The notes: generated by a model not told the origin, from the sequence alone. Positions 11,157-25,092 are shown, counted from the stretch's first letter. The stretch: 64,000 bases of DNA from Nephromyces sp. MM_2019 (GCA_015657535.1 JADHZB010000280.1:1-64000), one strand, 5' to 3'. Numbers and translations are program-made.

Positions 11157-14100
11157 TTAGATAATAGACTTGAATTTATGAATGTATCCTCTATTTATTT
11201 CATAACTAGAGCTTTCATTAAAATTTGAGTTTATAGCTTTAAAATTAACTGAATTTACTTCCTTGAGAAGATCAACAATCGACTCAATTTTGTGTAAAAT
11301 TTTGTTTTTGCCACTTTCGGCAAATAGTTCTGATTCTGTTATATTATCAAGTGGTTTTTGTTTTGTGTTACTAAGCTTTGATATGTCGTTTTGGTGTAGG
11401 CCTAGTGCTAATACGGGGTCTATATAGCCATATTCTCCGGGATTTCTAGGAAGATTACTAGTAGTGTACTCATCTGTGTTGTGTGGGTTCTTTATGACGT
11501 TTTTAGTAATGTTAGTGCTGCAAAGTTTTTGCTGAAGGCTGTCAGAATCGCTTTTTAGGTTAGATAGTGTGAGTTTGAGCTTCCGGAAATAACGTTGATG
11601 ATTCCCAAAATATTTGTCGAGTATTAGTTTGGGATTACGTAGTTGGTTATTTTTTCTACTTTTCAACTTGAAACTGGGTTTGCTGGTTTTATCTTCGATA
11701 ATTAAGGAGTCATTGGATGAGCCTTTTAACTTGTGATCAAATGATGTAATTTTGTTGTTTATTTGAGGAACATTTAGTCTTGGGTTGTCCTTAATATAAT
11801 GGAAATCATTAAATGTGTTTTGTTTCGTAAAGCAATCATTTAGCTTATTAGCTCCTTGATGTAAGCATATTTCATCAACTAATTCTTTTTCAGTAATTTC
11901 ACTGTTTTTATGAAAGTCATTTTTTAAAATGTTAGGTGCCAAGACTAACGAATTTGTAACATAGCTGATTTTAGCTTCACTTTTTTGGTTATCAGGTAAA
12001 CCTTTAACATAAAATTATAGTATTATATTTATTGAGAAGTATTGGCCCAAATAATTACTGATCTTACCTCTGTAGTCCTCTAGGGCACTCAGCTTATTTT
12101 TTTTCGGTGTCTACAAAATTATTAACAAGATGTTAGGAAATAGCTATAAAGAGTTCTTTAAAAGACTTAGTTTAAAATTAAGTATTTCACACTTGATTGT
12201 TGGCACAAGATAATTCTTGAAAAAAGCTACAGTCTTGTTCAGACGTGGTAGACTTCAGGTCACAGTTAGTTTTTTTCACTTCTGCTGAGTAGTCATTACC
12301 TGATTAATTATGTTTGAACAGTTTTTCTTGATACACTTTAACGATATCTTTCTTACCCAGCTCTAGCTTAAGATTATTTGTTGTATACTTTTCATCTGGG
12401 TCAAGCTTCTCAAAAGATCTTAAAACATTAAGCATATGTGAGTTTTTCTTATTGCTATCTATGGAACTATCTTCATTTGGAAAACTAGTAGGTGAGAGTA
12501 TCAAATCTCCTGGCTTAATATCAGTGTCGACATCCCATACAGGTACACTTGCAATATTTTTTTCTTGTGGAGAGCTGAATGGTATTTCAAGGTCTTGAAA
12601 CACAACAGCTTTTTCATCACTGTAAAACTTCTGTTTGGCAAATTTATTATTTTTATCAATTTCGAATGGATTTATTATTAGAGAATGCAATCCTGGATGG
12701 GTTTCAACTTTCCATTCCAGACTTCCATCTATTTTTGATTTTCTAAATCCGTTTTCTGACAAATTTTGGTTGAAACTTAGTTTATCTTTATCAGTCGTTT
12801 CTATGTTTTCTGTGGGTATTTTTCGAATACCTGTATTTAACTGTTTAGTTGATTTTTCGAGACGAATGTGTTGACAGTGATTAAAGTTGATATTTTTTTC
12901 CCCATCAAAAATTGTTTTGTATTCATAAAGAAAGCCTTTTAAATAACTTGAAAGCTTTGAATTTATTTCTTTCAATGTTTCATTTTCCCGAATTTGTGAC
13001 ACATAGTCCCAATGGAGTTCCGAGTTCTCTTTTTCCAATTGACTTATCAAACCTTTGTAATCTTTTATTTCATTGCTTAATGAAAAGTCAACACTCCAAT
13101 CAGAATAGCAATCCGTCCCTATGGGCTCAGTTTGAGTCATTTTTGATATGACAGCTTTTACGGCATAAAGCTCTTTCTATAGTTTAAAGCAAAGGATATT
13201 AAAACATAATTTCTTGTTTTGACAGCTAATTGAGCTCACTTAGCACTGATATTATTCATATTAGAAACTTTATGAAAAGTATATGAGACATTTAATCTTA
13301 CCTGGCCTGTGGCTTCGATAACTTTTAGAGATTCCATAGCTTTGTTTTTCTCTTTGGTAATTTGCTGATTGAGCCCTAATAAGCTCTCGTTATCGATCCT
13401 TAGGTTTCCATTACATTCCTTAAAAATCAATCTAGCGATTTACAAACGAAAGGTAAAAAAATAAAAACTCACTCTAAGATAATTGATTTCATTCTCTATT
13501 TGATTTATTTGTTTGTCTCTCTCTCTGATCAAAGAGTAAACTTCGTTCAATAATTGCTTGTTTTTTTTTTTTTGAAATTCCATATCTTGTGCAAATGCCT
13601 TGCGCAATTCGTCAAAGTCACAACGATATGATAATGCTTGTTTTTCCTAAGAAATTGTGGAAGATAACACCTGTCGAAACTAACTACATACGAAGTAATA
13701 ACATACTGCTGTCTCAAGCTTTTTATTGAGTTCTACAATCTGAATATACGAAATCATTTAATAATTTTTCAAATTATTTAAAAAGCTACACACCTTTAGG
13801 GTTTCATCCTCATTTTCTGAAGTCTCATCAGCTTTTGGAAAAAGACTATCCGTCTCATGAGAGTCGGAAATTAATGGTCCTCTCTTTGATAATGACTTGA
13901 AAACAATTATAATGCACCAAAGGCTTAATATTGTTCAATGTTTGCAAAAGATACATGTATTACTTTTATTGGCTCATTTATATTAAGCGAATGATTCCAT
14001 TCATTTGATGAAGATGAATCCAGTGATTTAGCTGGATTTGCTGTGTAGTTAATTTTTTCTTTTTGATTCTTGACAGGGCTTAATTAAAAAAAAATTTGGA

Positions 14101-14676
14101 GCTATTATCGAGAAAACTTGATTTTATAACTCGATTGTTCAAAGCATGTTTTGTAAGTTAATAAATCATTTGAGACCCATACTTGATAAATCTTTTCATT
14201 TTTGCTTCCCAATTAGAGTAGGATTTGACAGGTAGGTTTGGAGATATGTCAGGATTATCCAAATCACACCTTTTAAAGCTTCCAAATAGTGAAACATCAG
14301 AAAACTTTGAGATAAAATTATTTTTCTTGAAACTATGAATTTTGGAAATATAATTCTTAGTATCGGGTGCATTTTTTCCCACTGATTTCCACTCCACACA
14401 ATTATAGTTTGGTCGAGTAAATATTATACTTGATTCATTGTCTTTGTCTTTGATATCCTTGTTGCAGATGTCTTGTTGTTCAGGGCTCGAGTCGAAGTCG
14501 ATAATTTTATCATTACAATATTTATGTGATCTAACTGTGTCAGAAATAAAGGATAGCTCACTATCCACATCCCAAGTTTCCAAACCACCAAAATTGTCTT
14601 CATTAGGAATCAGATCAAACCTCCCAGAACTCACGTTTTCACGTGGGATGGGAAGACACTGTGGAGATTGGTCCAT
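11157..14676 (-). CDS. Ten-exon coiled-coil protein of unknown function
   Basis: By frame continuity the exons are 14183-14676, 13964-14078, 13794-13895, 13707-13739, 13473-13646, 13302-13418, 12357-13176, 12193-12299, 12068-12110 and 11157-12001. They total 2850 nt, giving 949 residues with no internal stop. Donors are mostly GTAAG or GTATG, and one exon is only 33 nt. Exons 4 to 7 encode heptad-like, Lys/Glu/Gln-rich coiled coil (for example QLLNEVYSLIRERDKQIN and KGLISQLEKENSELHWDY); the ends are polar and Ser/Asn-rich. A short motif recurs: ETWDVDSEL near residue 29, DWSVDFSL at the start of exon 7 and PVWDVDTDI later in exon 7. I do not recognise the family. A cytoskeletal or centrosomal scaffold is possible but unproven. 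Confidence 0.75.
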
Positions 14677-16365
14677 ATTCACTCAAGACATTAATTAATT
14701 GTTAAATTAGGCTCTAGGGGTTTATCATTTTCATTTTAAAGAAAATAATAATTTTGATTCCCAAACATTTTTATGTAACTAAGAGTTAGCTGATTCAGTA
14801 ATAAAGGGAATTTTAAAGTCCAAGACTCTAGTTTTAAAAAAATATACTTAGGTTTCAGATATCTTTCCAATCAATCTATGTCGAAGAAAGTGTCTCAAAT
14901 TCCCTATTTTGAAATTTGATAAATTGTGACGGATTTAAGGAATTTCCAGCTTACATTACAATTAATTATTCCCTTCAAACGTTCCATCTGGAGCTATGTG
15001 AATAGTTTAATATTTTCTATAAGTAAGTTAAGTAGCAATATTTTAAGTTTATTGCAAATGGTGTCTGGATTTCACGTTTTATTGTAATCTAAAAACAGAA
15101 AAATTTCTTCGCTGTTTAATCATACAAAAGTAATACACTATTTTTAAACTCTGATAGTAAAATCAAGGTAAATTCTGAGGCCTTGTGATATATTCAAAAA
15201 TAATCTTTCTATAAATCTTTTGGCCAAGTTTCGATTCATACTAGATATTTAGCATAATTTTAAACCTTAGTTTTATATTTTCTCTTAGCTCAAATAATGA
15301 ATAATTTTACAAAATTGTGACCATTCTTATACTAGGCTTATTATAAGGTTAGAAACACAACTCACGATTTGGTTGGTGGCTACTTTTTTGCAATGAGAAG
15401 TTGTCAGTAAGTTCTTTGTAATCCTCACCAAAAAGATTCGTTAAAAATAATTTGACCAAAATGAGATTGGTTTATATACACATGTTTTTAATCAATAAAT
15501 CATAAGCTTATCTTGAACAATAATCATACGAATCAGGACTTATGAATAAAAGAAGTAGGATTCGTTTCAGATCATTTATCTTTGTTAAAAATTTTCAATT
15601 TAATATAATTAAGAACTTAAAGTAAATAGGTAATTGTGATTTTTCTTAAAATTTAGGAAGTCATATTGATATCAGTTTATGGTGCTTTTTTAATTGAGTT
15701 CAAATAGTGAAGTGCCCAACATGAAAAAAATAAGTAAAACTTTCACCCTAAAGTATTAGAGAATCTTGAAGCTTACTCATTTATGATTTTGGTTCACGTG
15801 AGAGTATTTTACAACACTTAAAGTATATCAAAAAATACATGGAATTCTACTACTTAAGCCAATCAATTTTACTTTCATTTTACAATTAATTTTTACTTCA
15901 TAAATTCCTTTTCTAGTTTGATTTTAGTTTTGGGGAGGCAATGATTCTAGAGCCCGCTGATCTGCCAATTTGATTCACACTAAATTGAAACAGTTTATGC
16001 TATAGTAAATGGTATTGTGAGATATATAAATAATCCTAAGATTAAATCTTTGTTTTTACTAATTATCAATTTGACAAAATCCCTTCTAACTTGTATGATA
16101 GTATCATTCCATTTTAGCAGTGAGCACATATCATCATCACACAGCTCTATAGTGAAATAACTTCTTTACTTTAACACTCCTCAGCACTATATAATTGCTT
16201 AAAAATTGACTCCGGAATTGAATTAACACTCAATGAGCATACTGGAAGTACTATATACCAATCAGCTCAAAAACATCAAGAGTATAACTACTGCCTTCAA
16301 ACAAAAAAGTAATAAAAGTTTTTTTGAGGCAAAATCCTTATATCCTAATATATACTTAAAGTTCT
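14677..16365. other. Intergenic spacer, divergent promoter region
   Basis: AT-rich sequence between two divergently transcribed genes, so both promoters should lie here. No conserved motif, RNA gene or open frame stands out. Confidence 0.5.
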
Positions 16366-19300
16366 ATGGCCCGATATATTGAGTTTCAATTTCGTAATCA
16401 CACGAGGTAAGATTTTTTATTACAATAAATTTAAATATGTGATCTTAAAAGCTTCTAATCCAATTAATGAAATCAATTCAAAACTGTTAGCTATCTCAGT
16501 GTTAGATCTAATTTTGAAACTAAAAAGTGAGGAAAACTCTGAATTGAACTTTTCAGGAGTCTACTGTTTCACATTGCACTAAAATTTACCCGAATCTATC
16601 ACATCTCACACACCACACTAACTCAAATGCACACACATTAATTTTCCTGTAGTGTGGACTTTTATAGAAGGATATACAAGATAAAAAATGGAGCTTGGTA
16701 TAACCATTTAGACGAAACTCTAAGTAAAATCTTATTGAAAATTTAATTAATTGTGAAAATTTTCCGTATTTAAACTCCATAGAGTCAGGATCAATGATCA
16801 AATTTACTATCGAGGCTTGGAATACACCTTTTTCGAAAAACTCAGGATATGTAATGACTTCAAATAACACTTTCCCAAAAAATATTAATCAATAATTTTT
16901 GCATAATTTACATAGATCGAGTACTGCCTAGTAATATATGGTATTGAGATCATAATATCTATACAATTTATATGTCGGGCTATGAGCCCACTAAGGTAAA
17001 TAAATTGTAAATTGATTCAATTTACTTTAAAAATATTATTTTATTCTTTATATTATGCATAAAACAATAGTATCAGAACCCATCTGCAAGTACATGCTGA
17101 AACCCCTGCATTGAAAACATTTGTCAACAAGATTCCATCAGACCTTTTCAATATATCAATTAGAGATGGAGATGCAGAGGACAAGGTAACAATTTATTTG
17201 ATTACTCCCTTGTTAGAAAAATTGAAGTTTTCGAATACTCTAGTTTATTGTCAGGATCAAGGAATCACAGGAGAACTACCTATTTCTTACTGGTGAATTT
17301 ATTCAAATAGTCAATGATATCCATCCTTAAATTGAAGCCTTCCTTTTACTTCTTAGCCAGGAAAATCGAAATAGAAGAGTCTATAAAGCTTCTCGCTAAC
17401 CAATACTTGAGTTCATTGATCCCTTATGAAGCCTTTAAAAAAATACCAAAGCATTACTTCAGATGTGTAAATAATAAAGATTGGAAATTAAGAATAAGAA
17501 AGTCCCCTAAATCAGTCATCATTAGAATAGTTAATTTAACCAAGTCAGTATCTACTTTTAACAACGTCATTTGGGCGTATTTACTGATCAATGGATACTT
17601 AACTCCAAACTGAAACAAATAATTCCACACTTAACGATTTAAAATCAATACACCTAGCTCAAGCTATATATTTAAATAAAACAATATTATATTTATATCT
17701 GATATAAAAGTCCTAAAGTTTATAATAGCATCTGATTCACTTTATACTAAAATCTACAGGCATAACCTAGAACTTATAAATAATAGCAAGCGAAGTGCAT
17801 TTTTATACGAGGGTATTTGGGCTGAGGTATTTTAATCCAACCTTTTTCTATACTAGACTACTAAAACTTTCTTTGCTTAATTACAGATGCCTTCAGAGAA
17901 AATACCATCTATGTGCTACAGTGAATTTGGTAAAGAATTTGTACACCTAACAAAGAATTTCTCTATTAGTCATGCATCTGTTAATTAAATATGTTATTTA
18001 ATTTTACATTCAGGAAGTAGTTCAACAGGAATGATGATGGGAACATCTGGAACATGCCAATATTGGGTTTCATCTGATAGCAGGTATAAAGCCAAGTCAT
18101 GAAATGATTCTTTTTTATTCACCAAGCCTATGAATTAGATGATTTTACTACAGCTTTATTAAGTTTATTTGGGTTTTCTCTGGCTTGGCAATTCTTCATG
18201 GCGAAGCTAATCATAACACTAACAAGCTTACCATCCAAGAAGTTGTAGATACTTCCGATGGTGGAAACATTTATTTCCATATCATCGATCCCTCAGACCT
18301 ACCCCAATTAAAGGTATATTAAGACTTCACAGAATATTATCATTACCAGTGAATACTTTTCATTAACTTATACATTTAAATAACTTGATAAATTTAGCAT
18401 CTAAGCAATTGATCATATCTATAACCCCCTAATTATCTATGATGACAAGGTTAAGATATCTCATGGTCATTTTTAATCCCAGATTTGCTCCGCATACAAT
18501 ATTCCTAGTGAATTTAGCTCTAACTCCTTACAAGATATTTCAGCCATGATAAAAGAATACCCTGATCAATTTCCCGACCTCCTTAAACCACTTGAGGAAT
18601 ACGTATCTGAGCCAGAACAAATAGCCGAAAACGATTTTGACTCTGATTTAAAAGTTTGGCATGACCAAATTTACACACTCGATTCAAACAATCGAGAGAA
18701 TAAAGTTACTCAATTTTTGCTTTCCAGCCCACGTGCCTTTTACTGTAAGCAGAATGAACAAATTTTTTAAGTCTTTCTTAATTATGGCACTTTCTTTAAT
18801 GATTGATTGAGATATTTCAAATTTTTATCAAATGATAAACAGTGTGCCCTTGGCTTTTACTTTTCATTTATAGGGGGTATAACAAACATGAAAGACCAAT
18901 ACTCCCACCTTGACCCATCTGGGCAATTACTTCTCAATTGGAACATTGGCTGTGAATCACTTACACACATGTGGGGACCAGATGAGCCTATAAGTTTAGA
19001 CACCACATTAACAGGTGGATTTAATAACAAAGATGTCGTGATAAATAGTAAGTTAAGCGATTTCCAACTCATACCTCCAATTGAGACTATAGAAAGAATT
19101 TTATCAAGCCGATTTGAAATAAGTGATAAAGGAATCGTTAACAGCTTACATCGCTGGTCTCATAGGCGAAACCAAATTGCAAAATCGAATGATTTATTGG
19201 TGAAATTGGCATTTGATTGTATGAAACCTTTATCTATTGGACTTCAAAATTTTCTTTTGGAGACTTTAACTCATAAGTAAAAATCCTATTCTAAGCATTC

Positions 19301-20261
19301 CCGAACATTTTAAGTTGTTAAATATTTATAATTCTTTTAATAAATTTTGAGGTATGGAGACAAAGCAGCTGAAAATTTTAAAGTACCTGACTACAGGCAC
19401 TGGTCAGTTTCATATGTTGATCTCGAATACCTTGTATTATTTATGGTAAGTAACTTTTGTATATTATATCATCAAAATTTCTTGTAGATGATTATATTTT
19501 TTATTTAGCTAGAAAACCTGAATGATATTGTTGAATCTCATTTGGATTGTAGAGAAGAGCTTGAAATCATAAAGGTAAGATAAAATATATTAATGATGGA
19601 ACAATGAATCCGTTTTAGTTCTTAATTTTCAATTTCTTAGCGATGCTGTACATTTTGGTCGTCACAAATCATAGAGGAGTTCACCTATCGATTCGGTAAG
19701 GATAGTCATGATCATAAAAATTTATGAACCTCTGCTCAGCCTATTTATCTCTACGATCTCCAGTATTCTATATAGATTAAATACACAAAATACCTCTGCA
19801 TTTAGCACACATCACAAACTTGAATTACATCGTTTAAACACAACCAATAAATAAAATATATTTAAAGCACATGAAGCACACCCACACAAAATTGCAAACA
19901 TCACACAATTAAATTACATTTAGAATTAAATGATACCACATAATTTACATCAAGTAAACCAAATAACATAGAGCAACCTTACATCTCTTATTACTAAAGA
20001 CTAAAAAATTTTATTTCCCATTCTATTCCAGTTAAGGAGTTCATCAGAGCATCTGAGAGCCTTCTCATAGTAAGAATAACTGTTTCTTATCGCTACATGC
20101 AGTAACACCACCCTTTTATACTGAATGATCAGAAGCTGAATATTCCGGACCAATTAAACCACGTGAAGAGCTTGAAATTTATGCTAGAAGGCGATCCTTC
20201 AAGAAAGTCAAGAAATCCTGCTCCTAAGAATTTTGTATTAAAAAATTCTAAAGAATTATAA
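16366..20261 (+). CDS. Large multi-exon gene, product not recognised
   Basis: The first exon (16366-16406) begins MARYIEFQF and joins in frame to 16653-16723 and 16783-16850. Later clear exons lie at about 17062-17296, 17370-17610, 17887-17930, 18015-18084, 18153-18315, 18483-18748, 18880-19278, 19353-19445, 19510-19574, 19640-19698, 20032-20071 and 20131-20261 (stop). Several junctions before 17900 are uncertain. The product would be roughly 600 residues or more. The last part is alpha-helical, with stretches such as YRHWSVSYVDLEYLVL, and the N-terminal part looks beta-rich. There are no signal peptide, strong membrane segments or catalytic motifs that I can name. It may be one gene or two adjacent genes, with a possible break near 17650-17880. 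Introns at 19700-20030 are unusually rich in CACA words. Confidence 0.5.
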
Positions 20262-21740
20262 TTTTAATCCAGAACCTCACAAGACTTGTAAAAATATCCA
20301 TAGATTGCTTATCTACTGAACTAGATTGATTTGATAAAAGCAAAATAGCTTGAAAATTATCATTAAGCATATCAATCTTACTGAATACAACAAAATTTCC
20401 ACTTGAACAAACGACACATTAAGCGATATATAAGGATCATTACATCTGCAATTATCTATCATTTCACATGTAACATAAGGTGTTGAAATTTTCAGCATAG
20501 TATTGAATATAGCAGCTAGCTAGTACATTTAACAAGTTTTTGATTATATTTTTATTTTATTGGTCAGTTCAAATTCAGTATCCAAGAAAGTCAAGTTTTA
20601 CTTAGACCTTGTAAAAAGCCAGAATTATTGATTAAATGGCATTTAAAACATCAGCGAAATAAATTTAAACTATCAGCTTGGGATTTCAAATTATTAAAGA
20701 TATATGTTTAAATTACCTTCTAAACACACTCAAAAAATCAGCTTTTTACATACAAATACCTTGTAATTTAACCTTATCTACCAACATATTGTTAAAATGT
20801 TAAAAATCGAAAAAATTTTCTTTTTGCTTTTTTAATATACAAATTCAAATTCTGAAACAATTATATTTGAAATTAAAAATTTTATTGAATATTATCAGCA
20901 TGCAAATTGCCATAGATATTATTATTAATTGAGCTGATACGTTTCAAAGCTGGTAAATTACTCGTTTTTAAATCAATTTGAAAACTAAAAAATGATAATA
21001 ATTGCTTTTACATTCATTCCACACTAGTCATCTTAGCTTTCTAGTGTTTTAGAAATGAAATAAATGCTGAAGGAATTCTATTCCTTGAAAAAACAAATAT
21101 TTTTATAAGAAATTGAACAATGCTTTGGTGAACTTGCCTACTAAGATTTTCAGTACTGAAACACCTAATGATTTTTGAGTATTAGTTTGATTTAAATGAT
21201 CTCGAGTATTATTAACAAATCCTAATTTTGTGTAGCCAAGCTAGGTATACCCTGTTTTTTCCAGGCCAGCTGCTACACTATTTGCCAAGCTTTGTTTTAT
21301 TTAATAAACTCCTTGACACCCTACATTTATAAGCTATATATATTATTCCGAATAGGAATAAAATATGAGGAAATAGTTTTATATTTTGTTTCTACAAGAT
21401 AAAATAACCTTTCTATTATTGTTTTAAATCAATTTTTAGCCATTTTACTGTTTATCTTAGAAAATAAATAAAATCTGAAACTTTAAAGCATTAACACATA
21501 CACTTAAATACAAAAGTTTTCAATAACTTAGAAAATTGTCGAGGTTTTGCATTGATGATATTTAAAAGCATTTGCACAGCTTGGACACTATCGACATATT
21601 GCATGTAATTTATTAATCTTCAAAATGTGTCCACAAAACCATTTGTTATACGACCAAAGCAATAAAACCTCAAATAAATGACTTGAGAAAGTCTCTCTTC
21701 TATTAGAAATATACTATTTGAAACTTAAAATCTAATCAAA
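20262..21740. other. Intergenic spacer
   Basis: Very AT-rich sequence with no gene seen on either strand; a few short frames have no splice partners. Confidence 0.5.
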
Positions 21741-23156
21741 ATGCTTAAGAAACTCAAAGGAAATCTCGGCTTCAAGATTGAAACTACAACTATACAGGAA
21801 CGTTTTAACGTAGGAGTTGAATTTACTGAAACCCCAACAGAATGCTATTGCCCTTATTGCAAAGCAGGAGTCGTCACACATGTAAAATTTCAAAACACGT
21901 GCTTTACCTACACAATTGCATTTTTAATATTGATGCTACTAGGATGGGTTTCTTTCATAATACTACCTTTTATTTGGACAATATTACAGGTATTTCATTA
22001 GTGTATATTTGGCTCTAATAAGCAGCATTTTTATCTCAGTTATAGGAATTTTTTCTACTACAATTGAATTATTTCTCTATACGATATCTATGAAATTTAC
22101 AGACTTGCATTCACCTTTGCCCGAATTGCCAAAATACTATTTCTTACAAAAGGCGGTGCGAATTCCCAGAAGTTAGTAGAGAACTAATAACAATCCGTAT
22201 AGGAGGCTGTGCCATTGTTCTCAGCAAGAAATACTTCTACGCACTACTAGCAATCTGTGCAATACTATTTTTTTTTGTGATCATCCGATGGCTAAACATA
22301 CTTAGAACATTGGAAGAATTCCATGAAGGTCAAGCTCATTTAATGGTAATTTATATAATTTATGTTACCTCTTAACATTTCTTCATGTTAGGACAAGAAA
22401 TAAGTAATAAGTGGAAAGATTTCTTAGCATCCTGTGGCGCACGTGGCCAATTTAGTAATTATTTGAAATCAGAGAAAATGTTTAATGAGATTTATAATAA
22501 AAAATCAATCAGTTGGGAAGGAGTACTATTAAGAATATTTGAAGATTTTTGGGGGAAAACAATCTTATTAGTAAAGTAATTGAAGCTGAACAATTTAATT
22601 TTTATTTTATGACATAGTAACCTTTAGAAATATATTGGAAATTTGACACTTATCCTCAGGATGAACCCATCACAGTTCCCATCAAACGAATACGCTGATT
22701 TGTGTAAGTCTTGTAATTTTTTAACAACTATGCAAACATTGATAGATCTTAACCCTCTATTTAGCCCTTATAGCCAAGTCTACTCTTAAAAACAAAGTAG
22801 CTGAACTTGACATTGGAGACTTAATAAGCTTTAAGGCAACAATGATTTCACTTGGGAGGCGGTAACTTTCAAAATTTAACTTTAGATAAATACTTTTTGC
22901 CATTTAACCTATACATAAAAATTCACACATCAAATCTTTCATACTTGGTGGTAGATATTTTTGGCACCTTTTTTCAAAAATTAAAATTATACTTTTATTC
23001 GCTCAAATCATGACCTACAAGTATATATACAATAAATTAATATTCTACACATATATACACAAATTATCACTCCCATATATTTGCTAATATTACTACAGGA
23101 CGGAGCATCATTTGGCCTACATGTGGCAAATGGAAAAAGTCTCAATTGAAACTTAA
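21741..23156 (+). CDS. LITAF-domain membrane protein with C-terminal OB-like region
   Basis: Six exons (21741-21989, 22103-22328, 22392-22570, 22628-22703, 22765-22861 and 23099-23156) give 294 residues in one continuous frame. Residues 37-95 form a LITAF-like zinc module: CYCPYCKAG, then a hydrophobic membrane-inserted helix (TIAFLILMLLGWVSFIILPF), then HLCPNCQNTIS. In known LITAF proteins the two Cys pairs come together to bind zinc on the cytosolic face of endosomal membranes. A second hydrophobic helix follows at about residues 127-147 (YFYALLAICAILFFFVIIRW). After it comes a region with the beta-strand pattern WEGVLLRI...VAELDIGDLISFKATMISLG...EHHLAYMW, which looks like an OB fold of the kind described at the C-terminus of wolframin. 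The LITAF assignment is strong; the OB-fold idea is tentative. The donor of intron 2 (GTCAAG) is non-consensus. Confidence 0.75.
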
Positions 23157-25092
23157 TCACGAAACATCAAATTTTACTATAAAACTTAAAATAAACATTA
23201 ATTCACACATATTAACACACCAGAATCGCATACAATAAAAAGTTGTTGAATTATTTTAATTTAGTTGCTTGTATGAATAAAGATATGAAGATAGATTTTC
23301 ATCAGTTATTTTACCTTTAAAGTTAGTTATGTAATATTTACTTTCAAACTACCATATCTAAAGGGTATAACAGTTAAAAAGATAACTTTTTTTTGTTCTG
23401 AAAAAGCTGCCCAAAACTTTCTACTAGACTAACTAAGATGATCTATTCAATAAGATTATCTAAAAGGTAGCGAGGTTTTGAAACAATTTGTATTATTTTA
23501 GAGCAAACAAATAATTTTTTCACTTCTTATGTTTAAGTCTCAATTAAATTTGAAATGTGCTAAAATTTTTATTCTCCTTTATAATAGATATCAAATGAGA
23601 TCATTGACTAACTTAATATATAAGTATACTTGCATGAAATTTTTATTTTCCTTAAGATTTATTATATCTACTATAGTCATATAATGCTACAAATCATAAA
23701 CTCCTTAATACATAAAAAACACATTGAAATAAATTAATATCATATATGATATTTTTTACCTTTTTATATGAAAATACACGCCACTAATAAATGTATTACA
23801 TGAAAATTGTTATAAGTTTAGATTAAATAACATCAACAATTCTAATAGTAATTTGACGAAATTTTCATAAAAGATATCATGCATTACATTGTAAGCGAGC
23901 AATTTGCCTATTTTATTATTGAAACAGTAGTCCACAACCCAAAAACTGGAGATGATTTAATTTAGAGACGAAACTCATATATATAGGTTTAACCTGTTGA
24001 GATACCAAGATGATAATTTATGCTCAACAAGACTTGTAACGAATTGAGAGGAAAATTGAAAACGATGTATTTTGTCTTTATAAAGTTATTAAAATTTAAT
24101 ATCTAAAAGTATTCGGATAAATTTAGTCAAATTTGATATGTACATATAAAACAAATTCTTTCAGATTCGCGATTTTTTCAAAGCAACAGGTTTTTAGGTT
24201 AGTAATTATATCTTTGTTTAAATTTATTTTATATAATTTTGATTTTCGGTGAAAAAAAAACCTTTGATAAAATGTGAAAAAGTTATTCAATGTGTTAATT
24301 GCTCATTTGACTATATTAATTGATCAAGTCTATGAGATTTGGAAATTGGAGAATAAAAACAATATATTTGTACTCATTGTTAATTCTTTCACATATCTTA
24401 TCTTGGTGATAATGATGCGGTGGGATGTTCTGTACATAATATCGAGGAATAGTAAAATTTATGACTTAAGTGGTTGCTTAGATCCACTGTTTGGGTATTC
24501 ATTATTAGTGTTTGTAATCTATATCATAAAATGACTATGCTGTAAATTTTGTAAGTGGAATGAATCATTATTATACATAGGGTTTAGGGTTTAGGTTTAT
24601 AATTGATCACTCAAAGGCCCAAATGTGCTGAATTTCCAGAAGATATGAAGGTTGCTAATTTATTGTTTATGCTCTGTTAGGGTGTATGCTTTGAAATGTA
24701 TGGTTGAAGAATGTTTTAGGTGGTGGATTAAATCAGATTTATCAACAATAAGAGTGATAAATTCTGAGATCAAAATGAAATGTTTTCCCTCTCGTTGATT
24801 TACAAAAAAAAATCGAAAAAAAATCGAAACTTCAATCCAAAGGATGAGTTTTAATAAAAATTTTAAAAAGCTTTGATTCAATATAAAATAACCCTATTGG
24901 AACAAACTTTGCATGGGGTATATAAATATTTATATCAAATTAAGGAAGACATAATAGTATTTTAGGAACCCATAATAGGTAAAAGGAAAGTAAGAGACAT
25001 AAAGAAAGAACTCATGACTTTGGAAAAATAATTTATATTAGATGAGTCCTCAACATTTTACATTACTATTAACAATATTCTTATATCTTTGA
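23157..25092. other. Intergenic spacer containing an interstitial telomere-like repeat
   Basis: AT-rich spacer. A non-ATG frame at 24274-24534 encodes two hydrophobic helices but has no start codon or exon partner, so I do not call it. A short telomere-like tract lies at 24579-24597. The spacer divides convergent genes. Confidence 0.45.
24579..24597 (+). repeat. Interstitial TTTAGGG telomere-like repeat
   Basis: The sequence GGGTTTAGGGTTTAGGTTT contains two full and one imperfect TTTAGGG units. TTTAGGG is the telomere unit of many apicomplexans as well as plants. A tract this short could be chance, a break-repair scar or a binding site for a telobox factor. Confidence 0.5.

Noticed and set aside
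12304..12356. Apparent stop and end of gene at 12304 on the minus strand
   Set aside because: A GTAAGAAA donor at 12356 and an acceptor next to 12299 remove this stretch and keep the frame, so it is intron, not a 3' end.
16586..16870. Minus-strand 94-codon frame
   Set aside because: It overlaps plus-strand exons that have matching splice phases and is a shadow frame.
24274..24534. Hydrophobic 86-codon frame
   Set aside because: It starts with GTG, has no ATG and no plausible exons; hydrophobic frames are common by chance in AT-rich DNA.
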